Positions 33,474 through 46,340 of a stretch of DNA of 64,000 nucleotides are shown piece by piece. This DNA comes from Prinsepia uniflora. Taxonomy: Eukaryota > Streptophyta > Magnoliopsida > Rosales > Rosaceae. Location: the NCBI GenBank assembly GCA_032719365.1, contig CM064872.1:20305572-20369571 (forward strand), given 5' to 3'. Made by a program: the position numbers and the translations under genes. How positions within the stretch are numbered: position 1 is the stretch's first letter; the number at the start of each line of letters is the position of its first letter. The notes below the pieces were generated by a model that did no database searches, was not told the origin of the DNA, and was given only the letters and a program-made list of their open reading frames with translations.

Positions 33474-36402
33474 TGACAGGACCCACCCCGATTATCGCCT
33501 CGATAATCGGGAAGCATCCTGCTCCCGTCTGACAATCGAATCAAAAAGACCGGAACTAGTTAAAATTACAACACACCCATTGTCAGACCAGGGAGATTAA
33601 ACAAATACATCCGACTGGACGTCAAGTCCACAGTTTCACAGAGCAATATTACAAAACAAGTTAAAGAAACAAGTCCTACTCTGTGAACTAACTACTCCGC
33701 AACGGAAAAACTTTATGCCTCCGCCTCTGCCTCGGCGCTTGCCCCCACGCTTGTTCCACGACCTGGAGGGAATTTAAAACAACAAGGTGTGAGTGGACCG
33801 AAACATAAGTTTAACAGGAAAAACAGTTTTTCCGAAATCGGGTTCGCCCTCCAGTTTTGTAATCCGCATGCATAACCAAATATTCAAAATTGTGTATTGG
33901 ACTTTTGAAAACTCTTTTTCCGAAACACATGAAAAACGTTACAAGGTTCGTCATAACTCATGTAAAACCATTTAATAATACCAGATTCCAGAAACCGTCA
34001 TTTTGAAACACTATTTGCACAATCAAGTAAAACGCAAATCAATAACCATGATTATGCCGTTGGATCCATCCGAGTCTTTAAACTCAACATTAGGCCTTCC
34101 CGGGATATCAACGAGTCTTTAAACTCAATTTTCGGGTCCGCCCCCAACATCAACATACCGGGTCTTTAAACCCAAAACCAGATCCAACCATCAACCGGGT
34201 CTTTAAACCCAAAACCGTTTTTAAAACACAATAAACCACGATTCATCACAACTGGTTCCCAATATCTTTCCGAAATCATATCACAACATAGTAGGACTTA
34301 TGTCCGAAGTCACATGCAGTTTCCAACACATGCAATTTCCGAAAATTACTTCACAATATGATCAAACATCATAAATCCGAAACATGCATATTCATATCCA
34401 GATACTTCATCAAAATTATCACGCATGCATAGGCAAAAAAAACAAAATCTCGAAATGCGTGAAATACGATAAATATCTCGAAAAACGTGAAAACAGGTAA
34501 AACCGATATATCATCTCACCATCATAAAATCATATGCAAAACCATGAGATAAATAAGCAAAATAGTCATGCATGCCCAATTTAGAAATCAAAAGTCCACT
34601 CACAGTCTTAGGACACGTCAATCGCGTCCCGCGCGCTCTTCCGTAGCTTCGGAAGTGTCCGGGCCTGTGAAAACGTACAAGAAGGGTTACAAACATCCCA
34701 AAATAACTCGTAGGATTTTTCCTAATTTTTCCGGATTTTCGGCGAAAAATAAACTTAAAGACTGAATCTTCCGGACTCCCGAAATTATCCCGAATGACTC
34801 CCGATCGATTCGAACTCTAAAGATAAAATGTTAATTCAACTGTAAGGATTAATTCTCATGCTGACCGTGATCGGAGTTGACGTCACACGCGCCGTCACGC
34901 GCCGCCCAAAGTGGCTGCGCGTGAAAGCCACGCGCCAAGCTACAGTACCTTCGTCCATACCCGAATCAACTGATAAACGGGTCTATTACCCGCGACTCAA
35001 CCCGACCAGTTCAAGCCCAATTCTCAATCAATTCCTCTCGTTTTGATTCTATTATCTTCTCTAATCCTTTAATTTTTGGTCTGTATTGAAGATTAACCTC
35101 GACTAGTACCCAAACGACCCAACTCAAACTCGAACAGTCGAACAAATCGACATTCTGGAACTCACCCAAACTAACCCCATTCTCAAATTAATTTCACCAG
35201 TAGCTTAAGGGGACTTATACGAACACAATGGTACCATCAATTGGTCTCGCCGTTACCTGGAAGTCGTCGTCCTCAAGCTCGAAAATACTCAGAACCAGGG
35301 TACTCCGTTCTTGGCCAATTCGTGGATGTCGTCCTTCGAATTTGACGTGGTTGGTTTCCTTTTGCTCCCAGAAGACTAGAATGGCCCCTGGTTTCGATCA
35401 ACAAACCTCAGAAATCGAATTCAGTTTTTCCCTCCAACTGGTTCAACTCTGAACCGTAACTCAGGTTCCTGGGCGAAACGGGCTCCAATCCCTTCAGTTC
35501 TTGCACCGTAGTGATTATTTCACTCCAAGAAGTCTCACCGTGTGTTTAGTTTGATCCCTCGACCCTCAGAATTTGAACTCTGCGATTTCCCCCCCAGAAA
35601 CCCGAAATGGTTCAACACTGGTTCTCTCAATCTCTCTCAGTTTTTCCACAGCAGGAAGGACGCAAATGAGTCTCTAAGTCCAACAGCAATCAGAGTAATC
35701 GATTCAAACGGCCAGCAACTCGTGGGAGACACTCTGAAGTCTCTGAAAACGGTTTCCCGCAAGCACAGAGACCACGGCCATTCCTCACTCTCCCGTGCTC
35801 TGAGCTCTGCCCAAACGTGCACCAAGGTCACTCAATCCTGCTTCCACTGCCTAAAACTACATAAACAAAACGTCTGAGCCCCCCACTAGCCATAAACAAT
35901 TGCACGCACAAAACCCACGGCCGTGCACTCTGTTTTTCACGGTGGTGAACAGTAACCACCGTGAAATGACCAAAATGCCCCTCTGTGCAATAATTACCAA
36001 AATGCCCTCCAACATCCGTGACCCATAACTCGGTCATCCGATGTCCGTTTCAAGCGTGCCGCCTGTCGTTGTACTCGGGGCGTCGAGACGAACATAACGG
36101 TCTTCGAGTCAAATGAATATCAATTGTCAAACAAAAAGTCAACGTTTTCCCCTTATAACGTCCAAATTACGATAATGCCCCTGAACTTCCGAACATCATA
36201 ACTTTCACTCCGAGCGTCCGAATCGGACGTGCCACCTGTCTATGAACTCGTGACATCCCGAACTACGTCACGGTCATCACTCAACGTCCGTTCGACCTCC
36301 AAATCAAAAAGTCAACAAATCGACCATACAAACACAGGGGTAAAAACGTCATTTTATTCAATATTTATAATATTACATTTCCAGAACGTCCGGGGCGTTA
36401 CA
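33474..36402 (-). repeat. Solo LTR of the large gypsy-type family, perfect TSD
   Basis: 2929 bp from TGACAGGACCCACCCC to CGGGGCGTTACA. The target duplication attga lies at 33469-33473 and 36403-36407. The orientation is the same as the LTR next to the primer site at 2989. No primer site or polypurine tract adjoins, so a full element has been reduced to one LTR by unequal recombination. The hairpin array is at 34072-34210. The end region (35900-36400) contains repeated phrases such as aaaatgcccct and aaaagtcaac, also seen in the LTRs at 27000-27261 and 56984-57300. Confidence 0.85.
34072..34210. repeat. Hairpin array with paired stem changes
   Basis: Four units share the loop ctttaa. Units 1 and 2 (34072, 34113) have stem GAGT...ACTC. 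Units 3 and 4 (34160, 34197) have GGGT...ACCC. Spacing is 37-47 bases. Confidence 0.8.
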
Positions 36403-36407
36403 ATTGA

Positions 36408-38554
36408 ACTAGCCGTAAAGTTTAACAGTCACCATCAATTTTTTATGGAATATGCTAACAGCGTTAGCATATCCTGTTAGAAATTGGTGAAGTTAGAACA
36501 GTAGTTAAAAATGGAATATTCCCTAGAATATGCTCCCACATGTAGCTTTCACATGTGACACGTGTGATCCGCACGTGCATCGCATGTGGCACGCACATGT
36601 AGCACGTGTGGGCATCTACATAGGAAAGAGACACGCGTGTGGAGGTGAGTGGTCAGGCGTGTGAGTGAGTGGCCGGTGTATACGACCTCTTACTGCCTCG
36701 TGGAGGCGCTTGTGGGTGATTTTCCACCCTAGGCCCGCGTGTGGGGTTGTTTTACAACCTACGACAGTGCGTGGGGTGGTTTTCTAGCCCCTAATCGGCG
36801 CGTGGATATGTTTTTTTGGCTCTCGACAGCGCATAATCACTGTTTTTCACCTTCAACAATTTTAAACGTGTTCAAATCTATATTAAGGGATTCTAGGCCT
36901 CATTCTGGGCTACCCTAGAAGTGTGTGACTTGTGAGATGATTTGTAAATTGATTATAACCTTTGTGGTTGATTGCCTAGGGTTAATTTGACTTGGAGCTT
37001 GTGCTAGTTTGGTAAGTTAGGTGGTTTCGACTACCCGACTAGTGCGTGAATGGACCCCTTTCCCTAAGCGTGATATATTATGCTTTTTACTCGCAAGTTT
37101 TATGATGTTTATTGTTTATAGTAATTACCGAGCATGCTTGATTCCCTATCTTGGATTAAGTATTGAGAATGATCCATACGTTTACTTTACAACATTTAAT
37201 CGAATATACTTGTATATGGTATGAAATTACGGTTTATACGTGGTATGTACCTAGTTTTGTTGTTTGTTGCATATGCATACGAGCCCCCAGGGCATTGTTG
37301 AGATAAAGATATTAGAACCCACTTTAGGAGTCATTGCTATCTAGTACCTATTTGTAGGCCATAGACCAAGCTCCGTGTGATTGTTCACCTGCGCTACTTG
37401 TAATATTAGTTAATAGGGCCAACTTGTTTCCCGAGTTGTAGGGAACATTTGGTGATGATGCTTAGCACCCAGCTTTCAGATAGTCGTGGTAGCGATAAAA
37501 GATACCTAGTATTTTTTATGAGAGTGTGACTTGATTGGCTCATTAACAAGTGTTTAGTGGGTTGACATGTGTTACACTTATGATTTGGGATGACCCTTCT
37601 ATTAATTATTATTTTATCATTGATTCTCGTAGAACGTGTAAGTCTAAACTGACCTTTTTGTTTTTGGGAAAACTGAGATGTTAAATCTTACTTGATTATT
37701 AATAGTTTTACACTGAAATAAACTATTTGATCCACTAACCTTTTGTTTTTAACCCATCAGGTAACACTAGTGTTTCTCACGCTTTGAGGATGCTTAGTTA
37801 GTTGCTCTGACAACCGCCCCTGGTTTGGAGTGATGCAGTAGACAATCGGGTATTTTAGGTAGTTAAGTAATGGTATAATCATCAAAATTGTGTGTATGCT
37901 TTATACTTCCTCTATCGCGGTAAAATGTAATCGGGTTTCACTGGTTATGTTTCACTCGACTCATTAAAACGTATCGTTTTATTTTAATTGGCTTTACACA
38001 TCTGGACGTCACAGTATAGATATCGACAAGCATGCCTCGATCTTCATGCCCTAAGTGGACTTTTCGGGTCAAGGTGTGTAACAAATTTTTAAAAAGGACC
38101 TCATTAAAATCTTGCCATGAAAGTCAAAGAGTTAAGACAAATCTAGAGAGAAAAAAGAATGCCACATATCAAAGGAAATTGTATTCCTATCAACTACGAT
38201 TATTATTACAACTACTCTTATTATTTCTATATTATTACAACTACTCTTAGGTTTAGGCATCTTATGTTGACCCGGTCCAATTGTATTTCATGACCTAAAT
38301 ATTTACTTTGATGTTAATTTTGCTCTTTTTTTGCTTATTATCTTGTGGCATGCACTTTCTTAGCAAGCTAGATAGATGGACTATATGTACTTGATGTTAA
38401 ATGTACTTTGGGTCCTCGTGGATTTTAGAGGATTTCATTTATAAAGATCATATTTGATGTATTTTTTTTTCTGATAATTAGACCTTATTTGATTGAAAAT
38501 AACGTATATATGTACACAGACCACTAGTTACAATCATTGTGCCAAATGAATCTT
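36408..38554. other. No recognisable gene; palindrome and G-box patch
   Basis: 36450-36472 is a perfect 10-base inverted repeat with a 3-base loop. 36535-36615 is dense in ACATGT and CACGTG words. The remainder (36650-38550) reads like decayed LTR sequence, with no open frame longer than about 70 codons. Confidence 0.4.
36535..36615. promoter_or_regulatory. Cluster of palindromic CACGTG and ACATGT words
   Basis: About 80 bases contain cacatgt, cacatgtg, acacgtgt, gcacgtgc, cacatgt and cacgtgtg. CACGTG is the plant G-box bound by bHLH and bZIP proteins. Whether it acts here is unknown; it may simply be a simple-sequence expansion. Confidence 0.35.
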
Positions 38555-38920
38555 CACAGCACACAACTATAGTCATTTGATAAGATAAAAAAGTTGTATT
38601 TTAAAGCTTCATATACAACGGTGATCCACTATCATCTTATAGTTCAAAAATTGTCATCCTACAATGCATTAGACAACGCTTCAAAAAAAAAACTGTCATC
38701 TTATTGGTACAAAGTTGACAATTTTTCAAGTGACATTGATTTTCCACCTACAATAAATGACAGTTTTTCAGAAGAAAAAAAAACAATCATCTAATGATGC
38801 TTTAGATGATAGTAAAACTGTCATATAATATTGCCCAAGTAGATAACACTATATGACACTTTTTTCTTACATTCAAATGGCAGTTTTTTACCGTCATCTA
38901 GGATAAAAAATGTTATAGTG
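38555..38920. mobile_element. Possible CACTA-type non-autonomous element
   Basis: The right end is ...AAAAAATGTTATAGTG, which reads CACTATAACATTTTTT from outside. The body carries many forward and reverse gtcatct and gacagtttt words, typical of CACTA subterminal repeats. A left edge CACAGCACAC at 38555 with ctt on both sides would give the expected 3-base duplication, but the left terminus matches the right one poorly. The right end is supported and the left end is tentative. Confidence 0.35.
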
Positions 38921-40465
38921 CTTGCTTTTTTTAAGTTGTTGGTTGAGTTAACCTGAAGCCCAAGTCCAAAATCAAGTCCAAGTGTCAATTAGGCCAAATG
39001 TCATCACTAAAGCCCAACTTTTAAACTCCATTGTTAGCCAAATTTCTCAATTCCATAACCCCAAATTAAACCATCTTCTACCTCACACTGGCTCCCTATG
39101 CATACTCCCTCTCATTATTGTCTTCCTCTCGCCAAACCACCAATAGGCGACCACCACCCTCACCCCTAGACTGACTAAGCACTATACACAGCAATGTGGC
39201 CATAACTTGAACAAATGGAGCTTACCCAGTTATCCTTGATAGCGGAAGACTATAGTGGTGGGAGAAAGCTCGATAGTGAAGTTACTGTAGCTAGATCTCT
39301 GTTCTCGATAACCAATGCACTAACTCTTAAGTTTACCATCTTCTTAACCACGTTGGAGAGATGAGGAAAACTGAGGTGGTCACGTACCTCTTTGACTACC
39401 ATCGACGGAAAATTGCGATAGGAAAAGTTATAGTAGGCCAAAATATTTCTAGCCTTTTTTCAACCACTCAAGGTAATTTATGGACTCTATTTTACACCTT
39501 TAGATTTGTCACTTCGAGGGATTGAATATGGAATAATCGCATGCCAGTTTTGTGTGATGAATGATGGTGGACGATGTTGCTGGAGTTGCAAAGCTGCAAA
39601 TTACCACCATTTTATCTGTGTTTTTCCTAGCTTGAGAGATAGTTCTTCAACCTAAAGCCCAAATTTATTGAATCATCAAGATGAGCAGAGTAATCTAGAC
39701 CTAGTTTATGTTAACTTTGGTCGCCAAAAATATGTAGTTTTTGGGCGAACTTTCTAGAATCTGACCATTTCTTATGGCGATCCTCATGACGTCAGACCAA
39801 TGTTCAATACACCGACCACGAGCCAATAAACATGTAACTAGCATGTGACAGGCATGTGGTTAATATAGCCTACTGTCATGTTAAGTGATACCATCAACAG
39901 ACCGTTAGCATATTCCATTAAAAACTAACGCGTCATAACCGAACCTAATTCTGGTAATGCTAACAAAATTTTATGATTCTATAAATTTATTTCGTCAGAC
40001 TTGAAAGAGTATTTCATTGAAACTATTCAGGGATGTGGCCTGAGCATGTGGCTTGTGGCCCATATATTAATGAATTTAGGTTAGACTATATACCTATGAA
40101 TCCTTTGATGCTAAGGATTTTGAAGCGGTCGTCGAATATAGTCTTCATTTGTGGTCGAACCCCCCTTTACCTCCAATCGAACCTAATTTTGAAGGACTAG
40201 TTGAACCTACCTTCAAACTTTAGTCGAGTGAGTTGGTAGAGAGGACAAGGGAGAGAGTAGTTGGGGGAGAATAGAAATGTAGGTTTGAGAGAGTTCACGT
40301 GAACAAGGTGAGCGGAGGAGACATGTGGGTTTGATAGAGATGAGAGTTTTCCGTCTCCTTCTATCCACTTCCCTGCTCCACGGTGTCAAAATTTTCGCAA
40401 TTTTTTGAAGTTTCTTAGGTTAACCATACTAGCTCATCAGCAAAAAATAAAGACACAAAAAGTAT
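38921..40465. other. No recognisable gene
   Basis: Mixed sequence. The phrase gttagcatattcc near 39904 is the reverse complement of one near 36447, which is weak evidence that both belong to one decayed element. No open frame with a motif. Confidence 0.35.
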
Positions 40466-42908
40466 CTTTTTTTTACTTGAAATGCATCTTTATTAAATAC
40501 GAATAGGAACACCAACATCTTTGGCTAGAAGGTTAAACAACCAAGTCGGCTCCAAATCAGACCAAACATAGTACCCACTCATACTCTTAACATGGGTAGC
40601 TACATCATGAGCCGCCATATTACATGCCCTAGGGGAAAATTGGAAAGTAATCGACAGGAAAGACTCACAAAGTATATAGATATCATGAAGGATATTAGTA
40701 ATAGTACCATCATTACCTTTCACGGATAACAGCTGAATCAACCGTAATGAGTCAGATTCTACAGTGACGGCAGTATGACTAGCCATCACACATGCCTCTA
40801 ATCCTGAACGAACCGCCAAAGCCTCGGCCTGAAGGGTGATGCACAGGTGAGCAAACCAGCACCCCCCGTCCCTTCGAAGGAGCCTAACCATGATCGTAGA
40901 ACACATTCGTAAGCCCCCATAAGCGTGCCTTTAAACCAGGCTCCATCACAATTGAGTTTGAGGACTCTAGGGCTAGGTCGATGCTAACCTCGGACCTCGA
41001 CTCCCCCACAAGGCCCCATCGTTTCACCCATAGTAACCTGAACCACAATCCCGCTATTCCTTGCCTCAGAAAACTCAGACCTTTGTAAAAAAAAAAAAAA
41101 CATATCTAGGGTCGTGGCAGGAAACTGGAGAGTTCCCTAAAAAAATCGCACATTACGTGCTTTCCAAATCCGCTAACAACCAAAGGCAATAATTTGGAAA
41201 ATATCCCCCTTATCCTCTTTGTGGTCATATATGAATTCTACAACGTGCCAACAGTCGCGAAACGAAAGGCCCTGAAAGGGACCAATCACCATTTGGAGCG
41301 GTCCTCCATACTAGAAAGCTTGAGCAAACTGACAAGTGAAAAAAGAGTTGGGACTCTAACTTCTCCTCATCTCCACACAATGGCACACATTCTCTACATT
41401 TACCCGTCGGGCCAGATTATGACGGGTAGCAATATAGCCACGACAGCAGGGACCAAATAAAATGCCTAATTTTGTGTGGTATGTTTAGGCTTCAAATGTG
41501 TTTCCATATCCGCTGCTACCCACTGATCGTACTAGTCTCCCCTTTAACTTGTCCAAACAATTCACCATTTTAACTCAATTATGTGGCCAATAAGTGCCCG
41601 GAGTGAATATTATATCTACCATTCTTAGAGAAGTGCCAAGTATAATGATCTGTACACCCATACTTACTCAACGGAATCGAGCAAATGACCTTCGTTTCCT
41701 CCTCATAAAACAAACTTGCCACCAAGCTACATAACCAAGTATGACTAATAGGGCAAATACTCTTTAACTAATGATGGAAGGTTTGGATTAGGGGATTTTA
41801 CCTTGAAAGGCCGTCGGCGGGAAGCCAAGGGTCTGATTGAGTGTGAATTAGGGATTCATCCCCTGCATGCCATCGGAGGCCCAACTTTAGGATGCACAAC
41901 CACTTCAAGATGCCTTTCAAACACCATGAGGACCCTGCCACTTCCTTCGCTTCCAGAATTGTAGTCTCACTATGGTACTTTGCTCATAACAATCTAGCCA
42001 TAAGGGAAGAAGGTTGATCTAATAATCTCCACCCAAGTTTGGCAAGCATAGCCAAGTTAAAGACCCTAATGTCCTGGAAGTCCAATCCTCTAGCTTTCTT
42101 TGGAACCATGAGCCTCTCCCAAGCTGCCCAATGCATACCACGTTGTAAGTGTTGCTTACCCCACCAGTAACGAACCAATACTCGCTCGATATCCTTACAA
42201 ACCCCCCACCACGATTTGGAAGCATGACATAGCATAATTAGGAAGAGCCAAAGCAATGGACTTAACAAGAGCTTCATTTCCGACCTTGGAAAGAAACTGT
42301 TCAGACCAACCCAAGGCCTTCGCCTCCACTCTATTATGAATATCTTCAAAAACAGCCTTCTTTGATGCCTTAAAGTTGGCCTGTAGCCCAAGATATTTTC
42401 CAAATGCCTTTTCCCACTGATTCCTAACTCCTCAACAATCTGATCATGCAAGAGAGGAGGGCAATCTATACTAAACACTATAGAACTTTTCTCAAAATTT
42501 ATTTTTTGATGAGAGCACACCTCGTATAATTGCAAAATCTCCTTTAACACACACTGCCCCCTCCACAATAGCTTTAGAGAAAAGGACTGAGTCATCATTG
42601 AAAAATAAGTGGGTGACATAGAAAGCGCCAGGTGCAACCAGGATACCCCGAAGGGCTTCCACCTCAGCCTTGCTACGAATAAGAGCCGACAAACCTTCTG
42701 CATAGAGAACAAAAAGGAAAGGAGAAAGGGGGTCACCTTGCCTCAAGCCCATATAGGGACAGAATACATCAGTAGGGGATCCATTCATAAGGACACTGAA
42801 CGATGTCGTAGAGATACATTCCTTGATCTATTGACAGAAAACAGGGTGGAAGCTCAGTCTTGCCATAACCTCTAAGAGGAAATCCCACTCCACTCTATCA
42901 TAGGTTGT
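40466..42908 (-). pseudogene. LINE retrotransposon, 5'-truncated and decayed
   Basis: The minus strand runs from RT to RNase H. From 42908 it reads YDRVEWDFLLEVMARL, then GLRQGDPLSPFLFVLYAEGL, then HLFFNDDSVLF, where FNDD stands in the place of the usual F/YADD catalytic box. From 42736 a 250-codon frame holds the thumb region (CSHQKINFEKS and RYWWGKQH). The RNase H domain is at 40493-40960: NCDGAWFKG in one frame, then QAEALAVRSGLEA, VESDSL and AAHDVA in another, so the acidic residues remain but a frameshift separates them. Stops and shifts occur throughout. An 8-base T run at about 40466 (a minus-strand poly-A) marks the 3' end. The abrupt 5' end inside RT is typical of LINE truncation at insertion. 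Confidence 0.82.
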
Positions 42909-43233
42909 TACAAACTAACAATGAAGCGTAAAATCAGTGTAGCTAGTTTAATATTTTACATTGAACTTGGAGATCATTAAGTTATGAAAAAAGAAAATTG
43001 TAGGTAGCAATACTATTCTCAGCTGAGAGATGACAATGCCCATTGCTTCCAACTTCAGTATCTGATAGCTCCAAGTTCTTTAACAGTGTTAGGCCTAAAT
43101 ATAGGAACAACACAACAAATCAGATAGTAGGAATATCTACGGGAAGCTACAAGGTAATGCAGTTTGGTCTATGGATTCGAAATGAAGCAAGATCATTCGT
43201 CCAGCATAACCTGATATCTTAACTAACCAGTTA
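42909..43233. other. Short spacer without recognisable features
   Basis: Between the LINE break and the Cassandra array. It ends with agtta (43229-43233), the left target copy. Confidence 0.5.
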
Positions 43234-43780
43234 TGTAAGACCCGTGTCCTAGAGGGAACAGTGAACGATCCCACATTTCTACGAAGGGAATGGTATGAGA
43301 GGGGAATGGTGGTGTGCCTTAACGGTGTAGGCACACACCTATTTAGCACGAGGCCTCTTAGGAGCTCACTAGCTTTGGATTCCGAGGGAACTTCAAAGTT
43401 AAGTGAGTGGAGGCTGGTGCAATCCCATGATGGGTGACCCACTCGGAAGTTGTACTGTGAGCTCCCGGGAAGAAAACCCTTCGGGTTGGGCCGGTTCGGC
43501 CAGTGAGTCTAGAAGGGACAATATCGTTTTAGATAGAGTGGGCCGCTACGCAACTCTGATCTAAACGAGGCCTTTTGGGAGCTCAGTGGCTTTGGGTTTG
43601 GTTAGAACTCCAAAGTTAAGAGAGTTGAGGCTGGTGCAATTCCATGATGGGTGAGCCCCTAGGAAGTTGCACCGTGAGCTCCCGAAAACAAAACTGTGAG
43701 GGCAAGAGTAAGGAGGCCCAAAGCGGAAAATATTGTGCTAGATGAGTCGGGTCCTGACCAAGGATGGTCGGGTCCTGACA
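43234..43780 (+). repeat. Array LTR1
   Basis: 5S-like domains at 43360-43466 (class a) and 43577-43683 (class b). Primer site at 43784. Confidence 0.85.
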
Positions 43781-43851
43781 GAATGGTATCAGAACCAGAC
43801 CCCAACCGAGAAGTGTGCTAGTGAGGACGCTGGGCCCTAAGGGGGGTGGAT

Positions 43852-44399
43852 TGTAAGACCCGTGTCCTGGAGGGAACGGTGAATGATCCCACATTCCTGC
43901 GAGGGGAATGATCTGTGAGGGGAATGGTGGTGTGCCTTAAAGGTGTAGGAACACACCTATCTAGCACGAGGCCTCTTGGGAGCTCACTGGCTTTGGATTC
44001 CGGAGGAACTCCAAAGTAAAACGAGTGGAGGCTGGTGCAATCTTATGTTGGGTAACCGACTGGGAAGTTGTACAGAGAGCTCCCGAGAACAAAAACCTTC
44101 GGGCTGGGCTGGTTCGGCCAGTGAGTCTAGATGGGACAATATCGTGTTAGATAGAGTGAGCAGCTACACAACTCTGATCTAAATGAGGCCTTTTGGGAGC
44201 TCAATGGCTTTGGGTTCGGTTGGAACTCCAAAGTTAACCGAGTTAAGACTGGTGAAATTTCATGATGGGTGACCCCCCTGAAAAGTTGCACCGCTAGCTC
44301 CTAAAAACAAAATCGTGAGGGTAAGGGCAAGGAGGCCCAAATCGGACAATATCGTGCTAGATGATTCGGGTCCTGACCGAGGACGGTCGGGACCTGACA
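43852..44399 (+). repeat. Array LTR2
   Basis: 5S-like domains at 43978-44084 (a) and 44195-44301 (b). It is preceded by the purine tract at 43839-43850. Confidence 0.85.
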
Positions 44400-44470
44400 A
44401 AATGGTATCAAAGCCAGACCCCGACTGGGAAGTGTGCCAGTGAGGACACTGGGCCCTAAGAGGGGTGAAT

Positions 44471-45017
44471 TCTAAGAACCGTGTCCTGGAGGGAACGGTG
44501 AACGATCCCACATTCCTGCAAGGGGAATGGTCTGGGAAGGGAATAGTGGTGTGCGTTAAAGGTGTAGGCACACACCTATTTAGCACGAGGCCTCTTAGGA
44601 GCTCACTAGCTTTGGATTCCGAGGGAACTTCAAAGTTAAGTGAGTGGAGGCTGGTGCAATCCCATGATGGGTGACCCACTCGGAAGTTGTACCGTGAGCT
44701 CTTGTGAACAAAACGCTTCGGGGTGGGCTGGTTCGGCCAGTGATTCTCTAGGGGACAATATCGTGTTAGATAGAGTAGGCCGCTGCGCAACTCTAATCTA
44801 AACGAGGCCTTTTGGGAGCTTAGTGGCTTTGGGTTCGGTTGGAACTGCAAATTTAAGTGAGTTGAGGCTGGTGCAATTCCATGATGGGTGACTCCCTAGG
44901 AAGTTGCACTGTGAGCTCCCAAAAACAAAATCGTGAGGGCAAGGACAAGGAGGCCCAAATCGGACAATATCATGCTAGATGAGTTGGGTCCTAAACAAGA
45001 ACAGTCGGGTCTTGATA
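44471..45017 (+). repeat. Array LTR3, terminal TG mutated to TC
   Basis: 5S-like domains at 44597-44703 (a) and 44814-44920 (b). The first bases read TCTAAGAACC in place of TGTAAGACCC, and the last TGACA is TGATA. Confidence 0.85.
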
Positions 45018-45088
45018 GAATGGTATGAGGGCCAGACCCCGACCGGAAAGTGTGCCAGCGAGGACGCTGGCCCCTAGGGGGGGTGGAT

Positions 45089-45636
45089 TGTAAGACCCGT
45101 GTCCTGAAGGGAACGGTGAACAATCCCACATTTCTTCGAAGGGAATGATTTGGGAGGGGAATGGTGGTGTGCCTTAAAGGTGTAGGCACACACCTATTTA
45201 GCACGAGACCTCTTGGGAGCTCACTGGATTTGGATTTCGGGGGAACTCCAAAGTTAAGCGAGTGGAGGCTGGTGCATTCCCATGATGGGTGACCCATTGG
45301 GAAGTTGTACCGTGAGCTCGCAGGAACAAAACCCTTTGGGCTGGGCTGGTTCAGCCACTAAGTCTAGAGGGGACAATATCGTGTTAGATAGAGTGGGCCG
45401 CTGCGCAACTCTGATCTAAATGAGGCTTTTTGGGAGCTCAGTGGCTTTGGGTTTGGTTGGAACTCCAAATTTTAAGCGAGTTGAGGCTGGTGCAATTCCA
45501 TGATGGGTGAGCCTCTGGGAAGTTGCACCGTGAGCTCCCAAAAACAAAACCGTGAGGGCAAGAGTAAGGAGGCCGAAAGAGGACAATATCGTGCTAAATG
45601 AGTCGGGTCCTGACTGAGGACGGTCGGGTCTTGATA
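45089..45636 (+). repeat. Array LTR4
   Basis: 5S-like domains at 45215-45321 (a) and 45432-45539 (b). It ends TGATA like LTR3, so LTR3 and LTR4 may share a more recent ancestor. Confidence 0.85.
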
Positions 45637-45707
45637 GAATGGTATCAGAGACAAACCCCAATCGGGAAGTGTGTTAGCGAGGACGTTGTGCCCTAAGGGG
45701 GGTGGAT

Positions 45708-46254
45708 TGTAAGACCAGTGTCCTGGGGAGAACGGTGAACGATCCCACATTCCTACGAGAGGAATGGTCTGGGAGGGGAATGGTGGTGTGCCTTAAAGGC
45801 GTAGGCACACACCTATCTCGCACGAGACCTCTTGGGAGTTCATTGGCTTTGGATTCCAGGTGAACTACAAAGTTAAGCGAGTGAAGGATGGTGCAATCCC
45901 ATGATGGGTGACCCACTGGAAAGTTGTACGGTGAACTCCCGAGAACGAAACCCTTCGGGCTGGGCTAGTTCGGCCAATGAGTCTAGAGGGGACAATATCG
46001 TGTTAGATAGAATGGGCCGCTGCACAACTCTGATCTAAACGAGGTTTTTTGGGAGCTCAGTGGCTTTGGGTTCGGTTGGAACTCTAAAGTTAAGCGAGTT
46101 GAGACTGGTGCAATTCCATGATGGGTGACCCCCCGGGAAGTTGCACCGTGAGCTCCCAAAAACAAAACCGTGAGGGCAAGGGCAACGAGGCCCAAAGCGG
46201 ACAATATCGTGCTAGATGAGTTGGGTCCTGACCGAGGACGGTTGAGTACTGACA
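45708..46254 (+). repeat. Array LTR5
   Basis: 5S-like domains at 45834-45940 (a) and 46051-46157 (b). It is joined, without a primer site, to an inverted LTR stub at 46259. Confidence 0.85.
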
Positions 46255-46268
46255 ACATGGGTCTTACA

Positions 46269-46340
46269 ATCCACCCCTCCTTAGAGCCCAGCGTCCTCGC
46301 TAGCACACTTCCCAGTCGGGGTCTGGCTCTGATACCACTC
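46269..46340 (-). other. Inverted Cassandra internal region
   Basis: The minus strand reads primer site TGGTATCAGAGC (46337-46326), then about 50 bases, then a purine tract and the start of an LTR that breaks after ten bases. Confidence 0.8.
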
